Part shown: positions 17,663 to 26,521 of the stretch, piece by piece | Numbering within the stretch: the stretch's first letter is position 1 | Layout: each line of letters starts with the position of its first letter | Origin: Comamonas endophytica | Lineage (GTDB): Bacteria; Pseudomonadota; Gammaproteobacteria; Burkholderiales; Burkholderiaceae_C | Length of the DNA stretch: 64,000 bases | Reading direction: 5' to 3' | NCBI RefSeq assembly: GCF_023634805.2 | Contig: NZ_CP106881.1 | Coordinates: 1,829,501 to 1,893,500, forward strand | Made by a program: the position numbers and the translations under genes | Notes under the pieces: generated by a model | Told to the model about the DNA's origin: nothing | What the model saw: only the letters and a program-made list of their open reading frames with translations | The model's database searches: none

Positions 17663-18877
17663 TTACCGGGTCACGCTGATCAGGTTGGCCACAGGGAAGA
17701 CGGTGGAGAAGATCACGTTGAGGAACTTCTGCAGCTCGGCCGCGGGAGCGTTCGAGACATACAGCAGGTCCTTGTCCCGGATCGGGAAGCTCTGCGCCAC
17801 GAAGAAGCTTGCCGGGTCACGCAGGTTCATGCGGTAGATGACCGGCACCAGGCCCTCGGGCGTGGTCATGATGGTCTTGCCCTGCAGATCCAGCGCGGCG
17901 GGCGACTCGAGGCGGAAGATGAACACGCCCTGCGCATCGGCACGGTTGTCCTGCACGCCGCCCACGCGCGCCAGCGCCTGCGCCAGCGAGATGCCCTGGG
18001 CCTCGAAATTGAGCTCTTCGTTCTTGCCCGTCGCGCCCAGCGCCGTGAAGCTCAGCGGCTGGAACAGCGAGGTCACGACGTCGCCCGGCTGCAGCAGGAT
18101 GTTCTGGCGCGGGTCGCGGATGATGGTGTCCAGCGGCAGCGCCTGCACCTGGTTGCCGCGCGTCACCTGCAGCGTCATCTTGTTGACCGGCTGGCGCGTG
18201 CCGCCGGCAGCTGCCAGCGCATCGAGCAGCCGCTCGCCGCGCGCCGTCAGCGGCATGCGCGTGCTATTGGCGACCTCGCCCACCACCGTCACGTTGGCTG
18301 TGTTGTTGCGGATCATGCGCACCAGCACCTGAGGCTGGTTGGCCTTGCCCTTGAGGCGCTGGATGATCTCGGCCTCGATCTGCTGCGGGCTGCGGCCGGC
18401 CGCCATGATCTGGCCGGCAAAGGGAATGTTGACGCTGCCGTTGCTGTTGACCATCTGCTCGGGCAGGGCCGTGACGCGCGTGGTCGAGGGGCCCGTGCGC
18501 GGATCGATCGCGCCGCTGCCGAACAGGGCCGCGGGCGGTGCTTCCCACACCGAGACCTCGATCACGTCGCCCGCGCCAATCACATAGCCCGACTGCGCCG
18601 AAGTGCCGAACACTTCGGAAAACAGGCTTTGCCGCTGGCTGGCCAGCACCCGGCGCGCCACCGCGTCATTGACCTCGACGATCTGGATGCCGCGGTCGTT
18701 CGGGGCAGCAGCCACCTCCTCGACCTGTTCGCGGCTCGGACCGGAAGTCGGCAGCCAGGTGGGGCTGGTGGAGCAGGCGCTCAACACGGCCGCTACGCCA
18801 GCCGCGAGCAGCAGGCGCAAGGTCGTGGAGCTTGCCGTGGTCGCGGCAGATCTTGTCTTCATATCTCTGGTCGTCAT
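17663..18877 (-). CDS. kpsD: Outer-membrane polysaccharide export lipoprotein (KpsD/Wza family)
   Basis: A 404-residue protein with a lipoprotein signal peptide (hydrophobic LRLLLAAGVAAVL, then lipobox LSAC). The polysaccharide-export domain starts at YVIGAGDVIEVSVWE and is followed by two SLBB-like regions (VTVVGEVANSTRMPLT and ISLAQALARVGGV). It forms the outer-membrane channel for capsule export. The start at 18877 lies 16 bases after the previous stop; an ATG at 18862 is equally possible. Frames extending to 19060 lie within the upstream glycosyltransferase gene. It is smaller than E. coli KpsD (about 560 residues) and closer to Wza/CtrA in length. Confidence 0.9.
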   Translation of the reverse strand: MTTRDMKTRSAATTASSTTLRLLLAAGVAAVLSACSTSPTWLPTSGPSREQVEEVAAAPNDRGIQIVEVNDAVARRVLASQRQSLFSEVFGTSAQSGYVIGAGDVIEVSVWEAPPAALFGSGAIDPRTGPSTTRVTALPEQMVNSNGSVNIPFAGQIMAAGRSPQQIEAEIIQRLKGKANQPQVLVRMIRNNTANVTVVGEVANSTRMPLTARGERLLDALAAAGGTRQPVNKMTLQVTRGNQVQALPLDTIIRDPRQNILLQPGDVVTSLFQPLSFTALGATGKNEELNFEAQGISLAQALARVGGVQDNRADAQGVFIFRLESPAALDLQGKTIMTTPEGLVPVIYRMNLRDPASFFVAQSFPIRDKDLLYVSNAPAAELQKFLNVIFSTVFPVANLISVTR

Positions 18878-18893
18878 GTTTTTCACTTGCTGT

Positions 18894-20033
18894 TCAGCCA
18901 TTCCTGGCGGCCACCTGCCGGTAGACATCGATTGTCTGCTCGACACAGCGGCTCCACGTAAAATTCCTGGCCTTTTCCAGACCTGTCTCGCAGGCCGTTG
19001 CGCGCCAGGCTTCATCGCACAAGGCGGTGTGAATGCCCAGGGCCAGCGCATCGATGTCATCCGGGTCCACCAGCCGCGCCGCGCCCTGCGTCACTTCGGG
19101 CAGCGAGGTGAAGATGGACGTCACCACCGGCACGCCCGAGGCCATGGCCTCGAGCACCGGCAGGCCGAAGCCCTCGTAGATGGATGGGTAGACGAACGCC
19201 TGGGCGCCTGCATACAGCGCGGGCAGGTCGGCCTCGGGCACGAAACCCAGATAGCGCAGCCAGCCCTGTGCCGCCAAACGTTCGATTGTCGCGTGTAAGT
19301 CATCGCTTAGCCACCCCGTGCCGCCCACCAGCACCAAGGGGTATTGCTCGCGCACCCCGGCCGGCAGGCATTCGTAGGCCTGCAGCAGGTTGGCGATCTT
19401 CTTGCGCGGCTCGAGCGTGGAGACGCACAGCGCGTAGCGCTTGTACTGCAATCCGTGCCGCTCCAGGCAGGGAGCGATCACTTCTGCTGCGGCCGGCGCG
19501 AAGCGCGGCGACACCCCCAGCGGCACGGCGGTGATCTTCTCCCCGGGCCACGCCAGGAAGTCGATGACCTCGCGCCGCGTGGCCTCGGAGTCGGTCAGCA
19601 GATGGCTGGCGCGCGCCATCGATTGCTTGAAGTCGCGCTCGAAATGGCGGATGCGCTCGATGGGGTGCGTCTCGGGATATTTGAAGACCGAAAGATCGTG
19701 CACAGTGGCCACGCCCGCCTCGGCGCAGGCGGGCAGAAAGAAGTTCGGGCCATGGAACACCCGGCCGCGGCAGTTGGCCGAAGTCTGCCAGTCGCGCAGC
19801 CAGCGCGGCGGCTTGAGCTTGAAGAAGGGCTTCCTGGCCTTTGCCGCTCCCGGCGCGGGCGGCGCCTCCAGCAGGCGAGCCGGTTCGTCGATCCAGCGCC
19901 CGCCGCGGTAGAAACGCACGTCCTGCACCTGTGCCTGCATGGGCAACCGCTGTGCCAGCTCCCAGGTGTAGCGCCCGATGCCCGTGAGGTGCGGTGCCAG
20001 CGCCTCGACCGACAAGACCAGCTTCAGATCCAC
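18894..20033 (-). CDS. GT-B glycosyltransferase (family 4 type)
   Basis: A 379-residue enzyme with N-terminal LTGIGRYTWELA and the donor site CVSTLEPRKKIANLL, VGGTGW and YPSIYEGFGLPVLEAMASGVPVV. It resembles mannosyl- and rhamnosyl-transferases of O-antigen and capsule loci. It starts with GTG at 20033 with GGAGG 8 bases upstream, just 3 bases after the rmd stop, so the two are co-translated. It probably uses the GDP-sugar made by its neighbours; acceptor and linkage are unknown. Confidence 0.85.
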   Translation of the reverse strand: MDLKLVLSVEALAPHLTGIGRYTWELAQRLPMQAQVQDVRFYRGGRWIDEPARLLEAPPAPGAAKARKPFFKLKPPRWLRDWQTSANCRGRVFHGPNFFLPACAEAGVATVHDLSVFKYPETHPIERIRHFERDFKQSMARASHLLTDSEATRREVIDFLAWPGEKITAVPLGVSPRFAPAAAEVIAPCLERHGLQYKRYALCVSTLEPRKKIANLLQAYECLPAGVREQYPLVLVGGTGWLSDDLHATIERLAAQGWLRYLGFVPEADLPALYAGAQAFVYPSIYEGFGLPVLEAMASGVPVVTSIFTSLPEVTQGAARLVDPDDIDALALGIHTALCDEAWRATACETGLEKARNFTWSRCVEQTIDVYRQVAARNG

Positions 20034-20036
20034 GTG

Positions 20037-20936
20037 CTATGCCTCCAGCATCCAGCGCAGGGTGTCGCGCAGCGCGATCTCGGGCACTTCGCCGACCACC
20101 GCATCCAGCCTGGCGCGGCTGCCCACCAACGTCTTGACCTCGTTCTGGCGCACGAAAGCCGGGTTCACCCGCACCTCGAAGTCATGCCCCGAAATCTCGC
20201 GCGCCATGTTCAGCACATCGTTGAGCGACCATGCCTGGCCCGAACATACATTGAAGGTCTGCCCCACGGCGGCCGGCGCCTCGAGCAGGCGGCGGTACAG
20301 CTGCACCACATTGCGCACGTCGGAGAAGTCGCGCTCGACATCGATGTTGCCCAGCTCGATCACCGGCGCGCGGCGGCGCACATGGCTGATGATCTTGGGG
20401 ATCAGGAAATTGTCCGCCTGGCCCACGCCGGTGTAGTTGAACGGCCGCGTGACGATCAGCGGCAGCCGCTCTGCATAGAGACGCGCCGCATATTCCATCG
20501 CCAGCTTGCTGACCGCGTAATCATTGGCGGGCGCGGGCGGAGTGTCTTCACCCAGAACGCCGCCCACGGAGTTGCCATAGACATTGGCGCTGCTCGCCAG
20601 CAGCACCGCATCGAGCGGCGCCCTGGCCTGCGCCAGGGCCTCGAGCAGATTGCGCGTGCCAACCAGGTTGGTGCGGTAGATGGCTTCCACATCGCCATGC
20701 GCGACGAAAGCGATTGCCGCGAGATGCGCCACCTTGTGCGGCTGCACCTTTTGCACCACTTGCGCGAGCCCCTCAGCATCCGACAGATCGGCCGCATGCA
20801 ATGCGCTTACGCCCGGGATATCGCCGGCTTCTGCATTGCGCACCAGCCCATGCACTTCATACCCTGCGCGCTGCAGTTCCACCGCCAGATAGCGGCCGGT
20901 AAAACCATCCGCGCCGGTCACCAAGATTTTCTTCAT
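20037..20936 (-). CDS. rmd: GDP-6-deoxy-D-mannose reductase (GDP-D-rhamnose synthesis)
   Basis: A 299-residue extended SDR. It has TGADGFTGRYL for NAD(P) binding, SSANVYG for the catalytic Ser region, and YAVSKLAME as YxxxK. The GFTGRYL N-terminus and the pairing with gmd mark it as Rmd, which reduces GDP-4-keto-6-deoxymannose to GDP-D-rhamnose. A GDP-fucose synthase is less likely on sequence, and a GDP-talose-forming relative cannot be excluded. The ATG at 20936 has AAAAGG 8 bases upstream. Confidence 0.82.
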   Translation of the reverse strand: MKKILVTGADGFTGRYLAVELQRAGYEVHGLVRNAEAGDIPGVSALHAADLSDAEGLAQVVQKVQPHKVAHLAAIAFVAHGDVEAIYRTNLVGTRNLLEALAQARAPLDAVLLASSANVYGNSVGGVLGEDTPPAPANDYAVSKLAMEYAARLYAERLPLIVTRPFNYTGVGQADNFLIPKIISHVRRRAPVIELGNIDVERDFSDVRNVVQLYRRLLEAPAAVGQTFNVCSGQAWSLNDVLNMAREISGHDFEVRVNPAFVRQNEVKTLVGSRARLDAVVGEVPEIALRDTLRWMLEA

Positions 20937-21365
20937 CGATATGCCTTTTACTGTGTAGTGCACGGGAAGCGGGCTCCAGGCGCCCATGCGGCACCTGAAT
21001 ACGGCCCCTCAAACCCGGGAAATCTGTTGTTGGTGGGAGATCGATGTGAAATGTCCCATCGTTCCTTATCGTTCTTCTTCAGTTTGTTCTATCAGCCATT
21101 CATCCCGAGCCTGAGCAGAGCCCATCAAGAGCTGACCGGTCTCCCACCGTTCGTCCTGAGCCTGCCTCGCCGGCCGCGTCGAAGGATGAAGGGCCCATCC
21201 AAGAGTTTTCGCGGAGCCTGTCGGAAGCCCCCGGGTCAAACCCACTCCAGGAATCATCCTCCAACCTCCTTCCAGCCATCTCAAAGCAAACCCTCGCTCC
21301 AAAGCGTGCGGCATTGTGCCGGCTCCCCACACGGTTCACCGGTAACAAACGCGCAACAGATGCAG
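20937..21365. other. 429-base gap inside the capsule operon holding a repeat
   Basis: Between the manB stop and the rmd start. It holds copy 2 of the palindromic repeat (about 21093-21195) and no convincing gene. It is unusually long for a gap within this otherwise tightly packed operon. Confidence 0.6.
21093..21195. repeat. Palindromic intergenic repeat, copy 2 (degenerate)
   Basis: Arms ATTCATCCCGAGCCTGAGCA and CCGTTCGTCCTGAGCCTG. The second carries an inserted GC-rich segment (CCTCGCCGGCCGCG) before TCGAAGGATGAAG. Confidence 0.7.
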
Positions 21366-22874
21366 TCAGGGCTGACGCCAGGCGGCCAGCACCTCCAGTG
21401 CCGCCGCATTGATCTGCGCCGCCCGCGCCGCCGTCGGCGCCTCGGTATAGCAACGCAACTCAGGCGCGTTGCCCGAAGGGCGCAGGTGAATCACCTCCTC
21501 GTTGGCGAACGTCGCGCGCAGGCCATCAGTGGCATCCAGACCCGTCACCGTGCCGGACACCGCGCCAAACGCCTGCTCGAACGCCTGCCGCTGCTCGGCC
21601 CCGCTGCCCGCCTGCAACGACGCAAGGCGCTCCTGGCTCAGCGCGGTCGGGAAATTCTGGATCCGGTCGCTGCAGGTGAAGCGCGCGGGCAGGGCGCCCA
21701 GCAACGCCGACACCGTGCACGCCTTGGCACGCGCGCTGGCCAGCACCGCCAGCATGGGCAGCACCGCATCGCGCGTGGGCAGGGGCGCGAGTTCGCGGCC
21801 ATGCACCTGCATCGGACTCATCAAAAGGAAGCCGCCATTGGCCTCGTAGCCGCATACGCCCGGGCGGCCCTGCTGCAGGGCGGTTTCCATGGCCTCGATC
21901 ACATAGGGTGAGCCGATGCGCGTGCGCGCCGTATGCGCGAACCAGCCGGACTTCTCCAGTGCGGTATTGCTGCTGACCGGCGTTGCCACGCACTGCGCAC
22001 CCAGATAGTGGGCGCACAGCACGCCCAGCACATCGCCGCGCAGCCATTCGCCATGCTCGTCGGCAATCAGCGGGCGGTCGGAGTCGCCATCGGTGGACAG
22101 AATGGCGTCCAGCTTGTGCTCGGCAGCCCATTGGCGAGCCAGCGCGACGTCTTCAGGGCGCACTGCCTCGGTGTCCACGGGAATGAAAGTAGCCGAGCGG
22201 CCCAGCACCTTGACTTCACCGCCCAGGGCCTCGCACAGCGTCACCAGAATGTCGCGCCCCACGGCCGAATGCTGGTACACACCGACGCGCATGCCGCTCA
22301 GCGAGTTGGCGCCGAAAAAGTCCACATAGCGCTGGATATAGGCGCGTGTCACATCCACCGCCTCGGGCAGTGGCTTGGGCTGGCGCAGCGCGCCCGCCTC
22401 GTCGAAATCGCCCGTGCGCATGTCGACCTGCTGGGCCTTCATGCCCAATTCATCAGGCTTCAAGACTTCGCCCGCAACGCGATTGAACTTGATGCCGTTG
22501 CGGTCGTCGGGAATATGGCTGCCCGTCACCATCAGCGACGGGATCTTCAGCGAAAAAGCATGCAGCGCCAGAGCCGGCGAGGGCACATAGCCACAGAAAA
22601 GCGGCACGCCCCCCTGGGCCTCGATGGCCGCTGCGCAAGCCGCCAGGATGCGCGGCGTGCTGGGCCGCAGGTCGCCCGCCAGGGCCACCTGCATGCCCGG
22701 AGAAAACTCCCCGAGGCTGGCCATGTGCTGCAGAAAGCCCGCCGCATAGGCAAAGCACACCGCATCGGTCATGGCCACGACGGGGCCGCGCGCACCACTG
22801 GTGCCAAACGCGACTCCGCTCTGGGCCATGAGGTCGCTGATATTTACGAGCGGATTTTGCGTCATGGAAGTCAT
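21366..22874 (-). CDS. manB: Phosphomannomutase-family protein (alpha-D-phosphohexomutase)
   Basis: A 502-residue phosphohexomutase predicted to convert mannose-6-phosphate to mannose-1-phosphate. The phosphoserine loop is VTGSHIP with Ser119, a variant of the usual TASHNP. The metal loop reads DGDSDR, and the sugar-binding loop is CGYEANGGFLL. The C-terminal phosphate-binding motif is RPSGNAPELR. Its position between gmd and rmd, with manC in the same locus, supports the mannose assignment. Two ATGs (22874, 22865) are possible, and neither has a clear ribosome-binding site. Confidence 0.82.
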   Translation of the reverse strand: MTSMTQNPLVNISDLMAQSGVAFGTSGARGPVVAMTDAVCFAYAAGFLQHMASLGEFSPGMQVALAGDLRPSTPRILAACAAAIEAQGGVPLFCGYVPSPALALHAFSLKIPSLMVTGSHIPDDRNGIKFNRVAGEVLKPDELGMKAQQVDMRTGDFDEAGALRQPKPLPEAVDVTRAYIQRYVDFFGANSLSGMRVGVYQHSAVGRDILVTLCEALGGEVKVLGRSATFIPVDTEAVRPEDVALARQWAAEHKLDAILSTDGDSDRPLIADEHGEWLRGDVLGVLCAHYLGAQCVATPVSSNTALEKSGWFAHTARTRIGSPYVIEAMETALQQGRPGVCGYEANGGFLLMSPMQVHGRELAPLPTRDAVLPMLAVLASARAKACTVSALLGALPARFTCSDRIQNFPTALSQERLASLQAGSGAEQRQAFEQAFGAVSGTVTGLDATDGLRATFANEEVIHLRPSGNAPELRCYTEAPTAARAAQINAAALEVLAAWRQP

Positions 22875-22894
22875 CAGTGGTGCGAAGTTGTCGA

Positions 22895-24081
<1,187 letters not shown>

Positions 24082-25263
24082 TTAATTTGTCTGACTATCT
24101 AGAAACTCTTTTTTCAATGAATCACATATTACGGTATACGTTCTGTCGTAACTGAACTCGGCAGCCCTTTGAGACGCTTTTTTTCTTTGAATTTCAAGTT
24201 GTCCAGTGCATTGATCAAAAAGAAACTTTGAAAAGGCGACGTCAAGAGATTCAACTGAATAGGGATCGAAGTAATAACCCGTGTCACCTAAGACTTCAGG
24301 AATCGAAGTCGAGCAACTGGCAATGACTGGAACACCCAATTCCATCGCTTCCAAGACAGGCAAACCAAAACCTTCGAATATGGATGGATAAAATATTGCT
24401 TGTGCTCCGACAATCAATGTCGCCTTTAGCGATTCATCAACGTATCCCAGATGAACTATACGTCCTGAGTCAATTTCTGAAGAAAGTCCGGTTTTTTCTG
24501 CATAGTCTGCAAACGCCGGGCCCCATCCTTGCCTGCCAGCAAAAACAAATCTGTATTTTTTCAGAAGATTAGGGTTTTTCTTCAGCCATTCAAATATTAA
24601 TGCAATATTTTTCCGTGGCTCAATCGTCCCGAGAATAAGTAAATAAGGCTCTATTTCGCGATCGCCAATCAGTTCCCGCGCCTTGGAAGCAATATCTGTA
24701 TTTACGTTGTTTCCCAGAAGCGCTACAACAGTTTTTTCTTTGGGGACATTGAACAGCCACCGAAGGTCGCTCGCTGTCGATTCTGATATGCAAAAAAATA
24801 AATCAGTACTGGATATTTGTTCTGTTAATCCATTAAGATGGAAATTTATAGTGTCTTGGGTATGGCACTCTTGGGTTAGCAGAAAAGAGAAATCATAATA
24901 CAAATGACTGTCTTTATGGAAAACCCTTCGATGTGGCTTTGTATGGAGAAAAAGCCCATAGCTTAAGCGGCCTTCAATGCGGCCATACTCATCGACTTCA
25001 ATTTCAGAAATTCCTTCATTTTTTTGAAAGGATGCCTGTAAGTTTGCCCCGCTTCTGTTGTCAAGGCAATCTTTGATGATATTTTTATCAACAACTTTAT
25101 CGAAAACGCTAAAACGAACTTCAAAATCCAGAGATTGATCAAAGAAAAATCTCTTCGTAAGCTCAAATACAACATTTGAGATGCCAGTGTATTCCAGCTC
25201 CCACAGTGGCGCAACTCCCAACATCAAGATGGGTTTTGTACTGTTGCGAAATTCATTGTTCAT
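24082..25263 (-). CDS. GT-B glycosyltransferase (family 4 type), A/T-rich
   Basis: A 393-residue glycosyltransferase with YTGISNVVFELTKRF at the N-terminus and a donor site of LLILGTIEPRKNIALIF, FAGRQGWG and YPSIFEGFGLPVLEAMELGVPVI. The chosen ATG overlaps the previous stop by one base (TGATG at 25261-25265); a GTG at 25266 is also open. Codon use is much richer in A/T than in gmd next door, which suggests separate acquisition. Its role is assembly of the capsule repeat; donor and linkage are unknown. Confidence 0.85.
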   Translation of the reverse strand: MNNEFRNSTKPILMLGVAPLWELEYTGISNVVFELTKRFFFDQSLDFEVRFSVFDKVVDKNIIKDCLDNRSGANLQASFQKNEGISEIEVDEYGRIEGRLSYGLFLHTKPHRRVFHKDSHLYYDFSFLLTQECHTQDTINFHLNGLTEQISSTDLFFCISESTASDLRWLFNVPKEKTVVALLGNNVNTDIASKARELIGDREIEPYLLILGTIEPRKNIALIFEWLKKNPNLLKKYRFVFAGRQGWGPAFADYAEKTGLSSEIDSGRIVHLGYVDESLKATLIVGAQAIFYPSIFEGFGLPVLEAMELGVPVIASCSTSIPEVLGDTGYYFDPYSVESLDVAFSKFLFDQCTGQLEIQRKKASQRAAEFSYDRTYTVICDSLKKEFLDSQTN

Positions 25264-26480
25264 CACATTACTCCCAGCGCTTGAATATTCTTAATAAATG
25301 CCTGAAGGCTATATTTTGCCTCGGCATCCCTTTTTGCATTTTTCGACAATTCTCTGTATTGGCTGTCGCTAATTTCTGCTGCAGAAACTAAGGAAGCAAT
25401 GGTCGATTCCAACTGTGGGGGGAAATGTGTTGTCCGTAAATAATTATGCAGGGCATGATACGGCCCTTCTGTTTGTAATTCTTCGTGTTTGATAACGATA
25501 GAATTTTTCTCATTGATGTAATCCGCCATTGCTGTCGCTTTGGTAGAAACTGGAACTACGCCTTGTGCCATTGCCTCAATCATTGGAAGGTTCAGCCCTT
25601 CAGTTGAGGATGTGCACAAGTAGAAATTGGCTTTTTTTACCAGATTTTTCATCTGGCCGTCAGTCAAGGTTTCACCGATAAAAATAATTCGATTATTTTC
25701 TCCTGTGAATCCGTGATGCACTTCCAATATTTCTTGTATGTTTCCAAGTGTTGTATGTATGTTATCAACCACCAGTTTCACAAGCAGAATTATGTTTGGC
25801 TGCTTCTTTTGAGCCTTTTCGAATGCGGTCAACATTGACTTGATCTGTTTGCGCTTATCGAAAGGATTCAATATCGAGAAAAATACCTTGCTTTTCTCAT
25901 AAGTTTTCAATATTTCTGCGAGTGTCTTGATGTCCGATGGAACAGGTGGACGTGTCGTATTAAGAGGCAGCGTGGCGATATGATCAATCGTCGTGTCATC
26001 TGAAACTCTTGGAACGATGACTGGAGGAGGCAAAGTTATTGCTGTGTCGATTCCATAGGATTTGAGGTTATCTCTAGTGAAATTGGACCAGCACCATATC
26101 TGATCAGCATTCTTTAGTATGTTGATATGGTTATTTAAAGGATTTCCATTGAATGATTCATTGCTGAATTGAGGAAACTCCCAGCCGCTATTGAATATAT
26201 TCTTCATTCCATAGAATGGACGAATGTGCTCAATTGGCTTCACTGCGAGATGATTGTCGTCGTGCCTGACTCCAAAAGTTTCCTGCGCAATCTTGGATTG
26301 ATAAATTTCTGGCCTTATTACACGGTAGGTTTCTATATCTGCCGCTTCAAGGCCTTTTGAGTAAAGATCGGCCACAATTTTCCAAGAATAGTGCGCGCGA
26401 CCAAACTTCATTTCCTCATTGGAAATAAATGGAAGTTTTTCTTCGTCAATTGCGTTGCTTATAAAAAAACGTTTTTTCAT
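25263..26480 (-). CDS. GT-B glycosyltransferase
   Basis: A 405-residue protein with the C-terminal half of a GT-B enzyme: FFSILNPFDKRKQIKSMLTAFEKA, IIFIGETLTDGQMKNLVKKANFYLCTSSTEGLNLPMIEAMAQGVVPVST. The N-terminal half contains WCWSNFTRDNLKSYG, typical of glycosyltransferases of variable surface-polysaccharide loci. Low GC and coupling to the next gene by TGATG place it in the transferred block. The sugar specificity cannot be told. Confidence 0.82.
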   Translation of the reverse strand: MKKRFFISNAIDEEKLPFISNEEMKFGRAHYSWKIVADLYSKGLEAADIETYRVIRPEIYQSKIAQETFGVRHDDNHLAVKPIEHIRPFYGMKNIFNSGWEFPQFSNESFNGNPLNNHINILKNADQIWCWSNFTRDNLKSYGIDTAITLPPPVIVPRVSDDTTIDHIATLPLNTTRPPVPSDIKTLAEILKTYEKSKVFFSILNPFDKRKQIKSMLTAFEKAQKKQPNIILLVKLVVDNIHTTLGNIQEILEVHHGFTGENNRIIFIGETLTDGQMKNLVKKANFYLCTSSTEGLNLPMIEAMAQGVVPVSTKATAMADYINEKNSIVIKHEELQTEGPYHALHNYLRTTHFPPQLESTIASLVSAAEISDSQYRELSKNAKRDAEAKYSLQAFIKNIQALGVM

Positions 26481-26521
26481 TTGTATACCGTTAAATTATT
26501 TGATGAATTCTTTTTGTGGCA